From a virus: a stretch of DNA of 28,338 nt. The number at the start of each line of letters is the position of its first letter. Position 1 is the stretch's first letter. The notes under the pieces were generated by a model. It did not search any database. It saw only the letters and a program-made list of their open reading frames with translations, and had not been told where the DNA came from. The stretch is taken from the IMG/VR virus record IMGVR_UViG_3300007513_001863, positions 1 to 28,338 of that record; one strand, written 5' to 3'. The translations under genes and the position numbers were made by a program. This document shows, piece after piece, positions 1 to 6,229 of the stretch.

Positions 1-70
1 TAAGAAGATTAGTCTCTTCGCTTGCGCCAATAAACTCGTCTTTAATCTTAACTAAATCACCGACTTTCAT
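1..70 (-). CDS. Small phage protein, N-terminal fragment (cut by window edge)
   Basis: An ATG at 70-68 opens a frame that stays open to the window edge, giving 23 residues beginning MKVGDLVKIKDEF. Purine-rich GAGGAAAAGAG lies just upstream and can act as a ribosome binding site. Many small phage proteins start with a similar MKVGDLV segment, but too little is visible to assign a family. It is the next gene after clpX and starts right after the tRNA-like half at 88-126. Confidence 0.55.
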   Translation of the reverse strand, partial: MKVGDLVKIKDEFIGASEETNLL

Positions 71-87
71 TCTTCACTCTTTTCCTC

Positions 88-126
88 ATATGAACCGCAT
101 GCTCTATCCAGCTGAGCTACGGGGGC
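88..126 (-). pseudogene. 5' half of a tRNA-Met(CAT)-like sequence
   Basis: Read on the minus strand, the segment has a 5' acceptor strand GCCCCCG, then TA, a D-stem GCTC/GAGC around the loop AGCTGGATA, then A and a 5' anticodon strand TGCGG, followed by the seven-base loop TTCATAT with U33 and anticodon CAT. The matching 3' anticodon strand (CCGCA) is missing: the next bases are GAGGA. No variable loop, T-arm or 3' acceptor strand follows. The last codons and the TAG stop of clpX lie inside this segment. It could be a remnant of recombination at a tRNA gene, a degraded phage tRNA, or the first exon of an interrupted tRNA whose second half lies outside the window. Confidence 0.7.
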
Positions 127-1366
127 ATTCATCGCTCATATATATCGGGGAACTACCACTAGTTATAGTTTGTTCCCCGATAAGAACTTCGTTGACAGAT
201 TTGATGGATGGCAATTCATACATCGTATCTGTAAGTGCATTTTCTAAAATGGTCCGCAAGCCTCTTGCGCCTGTTTTTTGTTCAATGGCCTCATCGGCAA
301 TTGCCAACAGTGCACTTTCAGTAAACATAAGCTCTACTTCATCCATCTCAAACAGACATTTGTACTGTTTGATAAGAGCGTTTTTGGGCTCTTGTAAAAT
401 TTGTAGTAGCATATCTCTATCTAATTCATGTAAAGTTGTACGAATAGGGATGCGGCCAATAAATTCTGGAATGATCCCGAATCTTACAATGTCGCCGGTC
501 TGCAGAGATTGTAAAAGTTCATGTCTTTTTTCTTTCACCTTTGTTGCTTTGGACGCTCCAAATCCCAATGACTTGGTTTGCTTTCGCTCTGCGACTAATT
601 GCTCTAAGCCAACAAATGCACCACCGCAAATAAATAAGATATTAGTGGTGTCAAGTTGTATCAACTCTTGTTGCGGATGTTTTCGGCCGCCTTTTGGTGG
701 AACGTTCGCCACCGTCCCTTCAATGATCTTTAATAGTGCTTGTTGTACGCCCTCTCCGCTTACATCTCGCGTAATGCTCATTCCATCTGTTTTTTTGGCG
801 ATTTTGTCGATCTCGTCAATATAAACAATGCCCAACTCGGCGCGTGATATGTCATATGATGCTGATTCTAATAGGCGCACAAGGATATTTTCTACATCTT
901 CACCCACGTAGCCTGCCTCTGTTAAACTAGTTGCATCAGCCAAAGCAAAGGGTACATTTAATATCTCTGCCAAAGTTTGTGCCAATAAAGTTTTTCCGCT
1001 ACCAGTTGGTCCAACTAAAAGAACGTTGCTTTTTTCTAATTTTACACCTTTTTTCTTGGCAACTAGATTATTTTTCTTAACTCTTTTAAAGTGATTATAG
1101 ACCGCTACTGATAATATCTTTTTTGCTTCATCTTGACCAATAATATATTCATCCAACATTTCTTTGATCTTTTTAGGAGTGTGCAGAATAATGTTAGAAC
1201 CTAAATCCTGTTCACCCTCATCTTCGGACTCTAATATTTGAGCGCAAAGCTCAATGCACTCGTCGCATATTGCAACCTCAAATGCTGCAATTAGCTTGCG
1301 GACATCCTTGTCGTCTTTTCCGCAAAAAGAACACTGGAAATATTTAGATTTATTTTTGCTGGACAA
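104..1366 (-). CDS. clpX: ClpX, ATP-dependent unfoldase
   Basis: Encodes a 420-residue AAA+ unfoldase of normal ClpX length. An N-terminal C4 zinc-binding domain (C12, C15, C34, C37) is followed by Walker A GPTGSGKT (119-126), pore loop GYVG (152-155), Walker B IVYIDE (180-185), RKH loop (228-230), an LGF tripeptide (267-269) in the position of the IGF loop that docks onto ClpP, EFIGR near the arginine finger (301-305), and sensor 2 GARGLR (366-371). In bacteria ClpX unfolds tagged proteins for ClpP; no clpP is in this window, so the phage enzyme may work with host ClpP or alone as a chaperone. The start is TTG, chosen because GGAG lies 8 bases upstream. The last nine residues are encoded by the tRNA-like segment and are unlikely to be native ClpX sequence. 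Confidence 0.95.
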   Translation of the reverse strand: MSSKNKSKYFQCSFCGKDDKDVRKLIAAFEVAICDECIELCAQILESEDEGEQDLGSNIILHTPKKIKEMLDEYIIGQDEAKKILSVAVYNHFKRVKKNNLVAKKKGVKLEKSNVLLVGPTGSGKTLLAQTLAEILNVPFALADATSLTEAGYVGEDVENILVRLLESASYDISRAELGIVYIDEIDKIAKKTDGMSITRDVSGEGVQQALLKIIEGTVANVPPKGGRKHPQQELIQLDTTNILFICGGAFVGLEQLVAERKQTKSLGFGASKATKVKEKRHELLQSLQTGDIVRFGIIPEFIGRIPIRTTLHELDRDMLLQILQEPKNALIKQYKCLFEMDEVELMFTESALLAIADEAIEQKTGARGLRTILENALTDTMYELPSIKSVNEVLIGEQTITSGSSPIYMSDECPRSSAG

Positions 1367-1399
1367 ATGAAGCTCTCCTTTCTTCTTAATAATAACTAG

Positions 1400-1420
1400 A
1401 AAGATATATCATATATCTTT
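1400..1420. repeat. Perfect palindrome between exonuclease gene and clpX
   Basis: Two 10-base arms AAAGATATAT and ATATATCTTT flank a single central base. The element overlaps the stop codon of the exonuclease gene and ends about 34 bases before the clpX start. It could be an operator for a dimeric regulator or an AU-rich RNA hairpin that protects or ends the upstream transcript. There is no clean U-tract after it on the minus strand, so it is not called a terminator. Confidence 0.6.
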
Positions 1421-2387
1421 ATTCTTTTTCTCTTGCAATAATTCTTTTAAAGGCAACATATAAGTCTAGCCAACTAGTTTCTCCAATTCCATCTTCTAAC
1501 ATCATACCATCTGTGGAAGTTTTGTCAAACGTTAATTCAGTATTCTCGATAATGTGCTTGGTTTTTTGTTTATTCTGTATTGACATACTGGGACTGTACA
1601 GTTGCATCAATTTATAGTTTTCCCTTATGACGCTTTCTTCCTCTATAATATTTTGATATGCCTTTAAAGTGGATCCGGCGTTGGCACAATACTCCGTTAC
1701 TTCATCGATAGTATATGTCTTTTCTTCAGCTAAAAATGGCAATCTTTTTGCGATTGTAGGTAAGCCAATGCCCTTAACCCCTTCTAAGTTATCGCTTTTA
1801 TCTCCAACGATTGCTCTCGCCAAAGCAAAATTTGTTGGGTGAATCCCGAACTTTTCTACAATTATATTTTTATTCAACACTTCATGTTGAGTTGGGCGAT
1901 ATGCAATCGTCTCGTCATCAAGCAATTGAAAAAAGTCTTTATCACTCGAAACAATTACCTTTTGCCAGCCAGAAAAAGCTGGTGTCTGAGCCACAAAAGA
2001 AATGACATCATCAGCTTCCACTTCATCAAACATCAACTGCGTTACTGGAAAGTTGTTTAAATATTCAACTAACCGCAATTGCTGCCAAATTTTGTTCTGA
2101 AGCTCTTCTTCTTGAGTAAGATTTTTAATGTCGCGATTAAGCCGCAAGGGCTTGCGCCCCTCTTTGTAATTTTTATTAACTAATTTTCTTTTCCTGCTGC
2201 CGCCTTTGCCGTCCCAGCATATAACAACCTGATCGGGCTTAATCTCCCTACAAAGCTTTTGTAATATCTTAAGAAAACCAACGGTGCCACCAATAGGATC
2301 TCCGTTAATTGATAAAGTTGGATTAACTATATAAGCCCTTAAAAACTGATTAAGGGCGTCAATTATCATTACTCTTTTATTTTTCAT
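1419..2387 (-). CDS. Free-standing 5'-3' exonuclease (FEN/PolI N-terminal family)
   Basis: A 322-residue flap nuclease of the PolI N-terminal / T4 RNase H family, which removes RNA primers and 5' flaps at the replication fork. Metal-binding acidic residues are visible: D10 in the first strand, D59 in CWDG, E124/D126/D127 in VEADDVI, D149/D151 in SSDKDFF, and D196/D199 in VGDKSDN. The basic arch segment follows D59, and the helix-3-turn-helix GVKGIGLPTIAK lies at 203-214. It overlaps the end of thyX by 11 bases, so translation is probably coupled. The phage's family A polymerase, encoded about 7 kb upstream, lacks this domain; the two proteins probably cooperate in trans. Confidence 0.9.
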   Translation of the reverse strand: MKNKRVMIIDALNQFLRAYIVNPTLSINGDPIGGTVGFLKILQKLCREIKPDQVVICWDGKGGSRKRKLVNKNYKEGRKPLRLNRDIKNLTQEEELQNKIWQQLRLVEYLNNFPVTQLMFDEVEADDVISFVAQTPAFSGWQKVIVSSDKDFFQLLDDETIAYRPTQHEVLNKNIIVEKFGIHPTNFALARAIVGDKSDNLEGVKGIGLPTIAKRLPFLAEEKTYTIDEVTEYCANAGSTLKAYQNIIEEESVIRENYKLMQLYSPSMSIQNKQKTKHIIENTELTFDKTSTDGMMLEDGIGETSWLDLYVAFKRIIAREKE

Positions 2388-3087
2388 TTTTCACTTCCAT
2401 GTATGACTCTATTGTAACAGGAAATAAATTTTTTGCAAGCACTAAACACGCTTTTGCAACTTCTTGAATTTCCCATTGAGCACCATCGTGTATCCTTAAG
2501 TCAATAAACTTGAGAAGATTATTTAAATTAACTGTCCCATAATACTCTGTATATAAATTTTGAGGCAACACTCCTCTTGCTTGTTCGCGACACACGCCGC
2601 TCTCAATCAGAGCCTCATAAAGCTCTAATGCCTCCCTGTGAAAATTCTTTATCTTTTTCGAAGCAAAATGGTGAATGTTTGTAACCCCTTTTGCTGCCGG
2701 AATAATCGGATCAATGGACTCAGACACCGATGCTTGCCTGTTGGATTCGCTCTGCCTTCGAAATGCTTTAGGCTCATAAAACTCTAAATTAAAATTAGTA
2801 TAGCGCCTAGATATTTCGTTATAACTCCAAGTCCTGTGCCTGTGGTGCTGAGAGCGGATAAACAACGGCACCTTGAACCTAAAAGTCATCGTGCAGTGTT
2901 CTAGCGTAGAGGTGTGTTTGTTCTTAATAAGATATTTAATTAACTTAATATCGTGTTCATTAAGATTTGATACGCACTTCCCGAAACTGACGCGAGCGCT
3001 ATTAACAACTGTAACATCAGAACCCATATGGGAAATATACTCAACAAAACCAATGCTATCTGAATATAGGTCAATTTTAGTTTTCAT
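2377..3087 (-). CDS. thyX: Flavin-dependent thymidylate synthase ThyX
   Basis: Encodes 236 residues, a usual ThyX length. The signature RHRTWSYNEISRRY (83-96) matches the ThyX motif RHRxxSxNxxSxRY that binds dUMP and FAD. The C-terminal block ARGVLP...FIDLRIHDGAQWEIQEVAK (170-212) is also typical. ThyX makes dTMP from dUMP using FAD, NADPH and methylene-tetrahydrofolate, supplying thymidine for phage DNA synthesis. The start ATG overlaps the end of the HNH gene by 11 bases and is preceded by AAAGG. The stop overlaps the start of the exonuclease gene, placing thyX in a tightly coupled replication operon. Confidence 0.95.
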   Translation of the reverse strand: MKTKIDLYSDSIGFVEYISHMGSDVTVVNSARVSFGKCVSNLNEHDIKLIKYLIKNKHTSTLEHCTMTFRFKVPLFIRSQHHRHRTWSYNEISRRYTNFNLEFYEPKAFRRQSESNRQASVSESIDPIIPAAKGVTNIHHFASKKIKNFHREALELYEALIESGVCREQARGVLPQNLYTEYYGTVNLNNLLKFIDLRIHDGAQWEIQEVAKACLVLAKNLFPVTIESYMEVKNEK

Positions 3088-3652
3088 CCTTTGCCTTTTC
3101 TGGAAAGTTTAGATATGCAAACTCCCCATATAACTCTTTTGCCTTTTCATCGTAAGCCATGGCTGCTAACTCTGCAGTTTCGAAATAACCTAAGCTTATT
3201 TTGACTTTTCCGTTGCCACCGGGTGGGCCAATATAGGCCCAAAAAGGCTTACTGCATTTTTCTTTCGATTTCCAAACCCCTTTAAGTCCTGTGGAGCTAT
3301 CGCGGCGCGGTGGCTTGTTTGCACAATTTTGAGAGTGGGTACAAACTCTTAAATTTTGTTTTCTATTGTCTAGACGATCTCCATTAATATGATCCACGGA
3401 CATTCCGCGAGGCGCCTCCATAATTAATCTATGCATTAAAAGGTTTTTGCTATCTCCAAGCAAGCCGGGGTATTCTGTGTTAATGCTCTCAATTTGTTTT
3501 TCTGTCAGGCGCTTTTCTGCGTAAAAGCCACTAGCAGTCCAAGTAGCATACCATTTAGTTGGCCTATCTTTTTCATGCCAGTATAAAACTTTTTCATAAT
3601 CTTCATCATCTACCAGCGTCACTTGGTCTCTTGTTAAGTTAATTTTCTTCAT
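3077..3652 (-). CDS. HNH homing endonuclease with C-terminal AP2 domain
   Basis: About 191 residues. Numbered from the in-frame GTG one codon upstream (3655), the HNH core is at about 74-113, with HRLIMEAPRG followed by SVDHINGDRLDNR and NLRVCTHSQN (D88, H89, N97, N101). An AP2-type DNA-binding domain (GLKGVWKSKEK through AYLNFPEK) occupies about 123-187. This arrangement is typical of free-standing phage homing endonucleases, which cut related phage genomes lacking the gene. The ATG is preferred over the GTG because GGAG lies four bases before it. The gene overlaps both the upstream membrane-protein gene and thyX, so it sits inside the operon without breaking it. AP2 proteins can also be transcription factors, but the complete HNH motif favours a nuclease. 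Confidence 0.88.
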   Translation of the reverse strand: MKKINLTRDQVTLVDDEDYEKVLYWHEKDRPTKWYATWTASGFYAEKRLTEKQIESINTEYPGLLGDSKNLLMHRLIMEAPRGMSVDHINGDRLDNRKQNLRVCTHSQNCANKPPRRDSSTGLKGVWKSKEKCSKPFWAYIGPPGGNGKVKISLGYFETAELAAMAYDEKAKELYGEFAYLNFPEKAKDEN

Positions 3653-4028
3653 CACTCTCCTCTTCTTTGTTGTTTGGGGTTATTTCGAATTTAGACCACC
3701 TTGGGCAGTCTTTTGGCTTTAGATTGTTGTAAACAAGGGAATAATCCGCCAGACACATAGTTGTGCATATGCAAGTTGCATATCGTGGCACAAATGATTC
3801 GCCACAGTCTATATCAATAGGAATTCCCTGCTGCCCATTATGACCACAAACCACCTCTGTGGTTTTACTTTGAATCTTAAGGCGCTCTCTTAAAGCTGTC
3901 TCTTTGTTTTTAAGCATTTGATTTTTGCGATGCAATAAATCAACTTGATTACCTAAGCTATACATTAGGTAAATTACGAAACAAGCAGAAAATACCACAA
4001 ACACATTCATTGCCATGCGAAACTTCAT
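3639..4028 (-). CDS. Membrane-anchored Cys-rich protein, function unknown
   Basis: I do not recognise the family. From the ATG at 4028 the product is 129 residues: one N-terminal membrane segment (about 8-25, MNVFVVFSACFVIYLMYSL), a charged, probably helical stretch (28-56), then a domain with six Cys (61, 75, 86, 88, 92, 108) and an acidic tail KEEESDEEN. The charge pattern and anchor suggest the Cys domain faces the periplasm, where disulfides could form, but cytoplasmic metal binding is also possible. An in-frame TTG at 4052 would add eight residues; ATG is preferred, though neither start has a clear Shine-Dalgarno site. A promoter-like sequence ends just before the ATG. A role at the envelope (lysis, superinfection exclusion) is a guess only. 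Confidence 0.65.
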   Translation of the reverse strand: MKFRMAMNVFVVFSACFVIYLMYSLGNQVDLLHRKNQMLKNKETALRERLKIQSKTTEVVCGHNGQQGIPIDIDCGESFVPRYATCICTTMCLADYSLVYNNLKPKDCPRWSKFEITPNNKEEESDEEN

Positions 4029-4035
4029 TAAAACA

Positions 4036-4064
4036 ATAATATCAAATTGCAAATAACTTGTAAA
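4036..4064 (-). promoter_or_regulatory. Sigma70-like promoter before the membrane-protein gene
   Basis: On the minus strand TTTACA (4064-4059) and TATTAT (4041-4036) are separated by exactly 17 bases, each one mismatch from consensus. Transcription would start near 4029, almost at the ATG at 4028, so the transcript would have no or almost no leader. The short AT-rich gap between two genes makes chance matches possible. Confidence 0.45.
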
Positions 4065-4084
4065 GGACTTTTTTAATATTTATT

Positions 4085-5788
4085 TTAAATGCCGAAGCCG
4101 CTGTCTAGAATTTTAAGCTCACCTCGCGCGTTAACCCCTAAATTACCCGGCCTATAGTCCCACACCTCATAAACAGGCTTAAATTGACTTGTGCCTCTGG
4201 CAAAATCTCGGAGATTAGAAACAACCGGATCGGAGATTAAACTATTTATATGATCAACCACTCTCTCGTCATAAACAAGTCGGCGGCCGCTTCGAATATT
4301 AGGATGATAAAGTTCAGCAATTTTAAGATATGTTTTTATTTCAGGGCTCATTTCCAAATTGGAGTATACTCTTTGTTGGTGTGCGCTTAGATATATGTTG
4401 CGACTTAAGTCTTCAATCTCGTTCATTTTTGCAATCTTTTTCGATATGTTGCTTTTTGACAAAGGCTCGTTGAATTCCATAATTTTAGAAAAAACATCTA
4501 TAGTTTTAAATCTCCAGTTCCACGCCCTTTCGGGATCCCCTTGTGAATAAGACAACGAACCCTCTTTAAAATTAGGAAAATGTTTAAACATTTCAGACCA
4601 GTCCCGAAAAGGGGTGATCTTTTCTTGCACAATCCAATGGCCATCCGGGTGCATATCATAAACTCTTGCTGCCAATCCGCTTGGGTGGGTTTGGTATGCA
4701 GTCAGTGCTTCCATCTTGTTTTGTAACTCTGCATGGCCTGCATCCTCGGCAAAACCGGTTTTCTCTCCCGGGATTGCAACTTTTAAAACTTTATCTTCTA
4801 CGCCGGGAATATTATAAGCTCTCCTGAACGTTCCGCCGCCGATGGGCTGCCACCCATATACTGCGGGATCCGGCACAAAGCCCATATTATCATCTGTATC
4901 TCTGAGGCTTGTTCTGCCGCGCGGAAGTCTTTCCGGGATTCTTCTGTACATAACATCGGGATCTGGTCCGAAGTACTTTTGTTTATATGCTTTTAGTGTC
5001 GGATCCTCTACAGGTGTTTGCGTTGGTGCAGGTAAAGTCATTTGATCTAGTTCTGACTCAAAGTGTGAAAGGTCTTTAATTTTTTTAGTTTTTCTGCTCG
5101 ACGGAACCAAGTCAACATCATCAGCGGCTAGCCATGGCTGTTTCTCAGACATGTCCCTGGCCAGCTTATCAAGATCGGCCTCATCCGCAGCACTCAAGTT
5201 TGTTCCTGCGCGCACTTCACTGGCACTAGGTACTCCCGGAAGTGCTGGCATTGAAGGCCGTCTAACAAATGGCATTCGTGGGGCTGTTAATCTACGTATA
5301 ATAGTTGGAAAATTTGGGCCGCGGGGCACCGGGGGGCCTTCGTTCAAAAGTTTTTCATATTCTTCAGCGACAATCTCCTCCAGCGTAATTATTGGAGGTG
5401 TCCAATTGGCATCTTGTTCTTCTTGTTCTTCTTTTCGGCGGGCCCTTAGTTTTATTTTGAGTCGCGACTTTTTGCGTAACATCTTCTCTACATCTGAAGC
5501 CTTCTCAAGGCGATCTAGGGTCTTATGGCCGCCCGGTCCGGACACGGACTTGCGAGCAAAAGGGCCTGCAGGATAGGAGGGTCTTGTTGTTGGCGGCAAC
5601 TTATAAATAGGTTCGGTCCTTTCGTCAATTATTGCGCCTAGCTCTTCTTTTGTTAGTTCATAGTCAAGAGACTCATTGGCATTTGCATGGAGCGCTGCTA
5701 AATATTTTTTAACAGAGCCGTCTGTGCAGCCAACTTTTTTACCAGTGTCTTTTTTATAGACGCACTTTCCCTTGGTTTTATAAGGCAT
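4085..5788 (-). CDS. Large protein with C-terminal kinase-like catalytic core
   Basis: Encodes 567 residues. The first 35 residues (MPYKTKGKCVYKK... to YLAALHAN) form a Lys/Cys-rich motif. Residues 60-300 look mostly disordered, rich in Pro, Arg and Lys. From about 313 a protein-kinase-like fold is visible: glycine loop IGGGTFRRAY (316-325), ATP lysine K336 in VLKVA, a candidate helix-C glutamate E354, hinge IVQEKI (386-391), catalytic loop DYRPGN (D544, N549) and a DFG-like DSG (562-564). The protein ends three residues later, so no activation segment follows. About 150 residues separate hinge from catalytic loop, far more than in ordinary kinases. Substrate is unknown; it may be a packaged or early host-modifying enzyme. 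TAATG couples its start to the upstream small gene. Confidence 0.7.
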   Translation of the reverse strand: MPYKTKGKCVYKKDTGKKVGCTDGSVKKYLAALHANANESLDYELTKEELGAIIDERTEPIYKLPPTTRPSYPAGPFARKSVSGPGGHKTLDRLEKASDVEKMLRKKSRLKIKLRARRKEEQEEQDANWTPPIITLEEIVAEEYEKLLNEGPPVPRGPNFPTIIRRLTAPRMPFVRRPSMPALPGVPSASEVRAGTNLSAADEADLDKLARDMSEKQPWLAADDVDLVPSSRKTKKIKDLSHFESELDQMTLPAPTQTPVEDPTLKAYKQKYFGPDPDVMYRRIPERLPRGRTSLRDTDDNMGFVPDPAVYGWQPIGGGTFRRAYNIPGVEDKVLKVAIPGEKTGFAEDAGHAELQNKMEALTAYQTHPSGLAARVYDMHPDGHWIVQEKITPFRDWSEMFKHFPNFKEGSLSYSQGDPERAWNWRFKTIDVFSKIMEFNEPLSKSNISKKIAKMNEIEDLSRNIYLSAHQQRVYSNLEMSPEIKTYLKIAELYHPNIRSGRRLVYDERVVDHINSLISDPVVSNLRDFARGTSQFKPVYEVWDYRPGNLGVNARGELKILDSGFGI

Positions 5789-6015
5789 TATTTCTTTTTC
5801 TTTCTTTTTCTTTTTCGCGTTGAATGAGAGTGTTCCTGTATTACAATCGGCTCGACTTGTTCCGGCAGAACACCTCTGATAACCGTGGTGCCAACTTGCA
5901 TATCATACTCGCCAATGTTTCCATTCTTATCTAGCGAGTGCCACAAAATTCTACCTACCGATTCTTTTAAATGATATCGCTCGACCAAAGCTGAACTCAG
6001 CTTTCCCTCTTTCAT
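5788..6015 (-). CDS. Small protein with basic C-terminus, unknown
   Basis: A 75-residue protein I do not recognise. The body (about 1-62) has alternating hydrophobic segments such as YDMQVGTTVIRGVLPEQVEPIVI that suggest a small beta domain, and the tail is strongly basic (STRKRKRKKKK), as in nucleic-acid-binding tails. The start ATG directly follows the TGA of the 56-residue gene upstream and has no evident Shine-Dalgarno site, so it probably depends on re-initiation. Its stop shares a base with the start of the kinase-like gene. Confidence 0.7.
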   Translation of the reverse strand: MKEGKLSSALVERYHLKESVGRILWHSLDKNGNIGEYDMQVGTTVIRGVLPEQVEPIVIQEHSHSTRKRKRKKKK

Positions 6016-6186
6016 TCATTGGTGTTCGAGATCTTCAATCTCTTCTTTGTCTTCTTCTGATTTTTGTTCTTTGTTTTTGAGCGTGTTAAGTTTGGTTTTT
6101 TGTCTTGCGTTAAGCTTCTCTTTCAAAAAGACTCTTTCGACCTGTTCAAAGATAATCTCACGAAGTTTGGGTAGGGTTAAGTTCAT
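6016..6186 (-). CDS. Small charged helical protein (56 aa), unknown
   Basis: An ATG at 6186-6184 opens a 56-residue frame beginning MNLTLPKLREIIFEQ and ending IEDLEHQ before TGA. A very good ribosome binding site, AAAAGGAGTTTTAA, precedes it, which is stronger than that of many neighbours. The sequence is highly charged and predicted mostly helical (KEKLNARQKTKLNTLKNKE, EEDKEEIEDLE). The stop abuts the start of the 75-residue gene, supporting co-translation. No family recognised. Confidence 0.75.
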   Translation of the reverse strand: MNLTLPKLREIIFEQVERVFLKEKLNARQKTKLNTLKNKEQKSEEDKEEIEDLEHQ

Positions 6187-6198
6187 TTAAAACTCCTT

Positions 6199-6222
6199 TT
6201 AAATAAGTAGTCTTAAATAAGT
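6199..6222 (-). repeat. Tandem direct repeat ACTTATTTAA upstream of the small-gene pair
   Basis: The ten-base word ACTTATTTAA occurs twice with a 14-base period between the recombinase stop and the Shine-Dalgarno site of the 56-residue gene. It could be a repeated protein or RNA-binding site, but AT-rich composition makes chance plausible. Confidence 0.4.
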
Positions 6223-6229
6223 GAATAAT

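Noticed and set aside
88-126. A complete functional tRNA-Met gene
   Set aside because: The 3' anticodon strand, T-arm and acceptor 3' strand are absent from the following sequence, and I saw no matching half elsewhere in the window.
90-824. Plus-strand 244-codon frame opposite clpX
   Set aside because: clpX on the minus strand is unmistakable; the plus-strand frame has no ribosome site and no plausible protein features.
3077-3652. Plant-type AP2 transcription factor
   Set aside because: The AP2 domain follows a complete HNH motif, which is the usual layout of phage homing endonucleases.
5151-5576. Plus-strand 141-codon frame opposite the kinase-like gene
   Set aside because: No ribosome site, Ser-rich product without recognisable domains, and the minus-strand gene fully explains the region.
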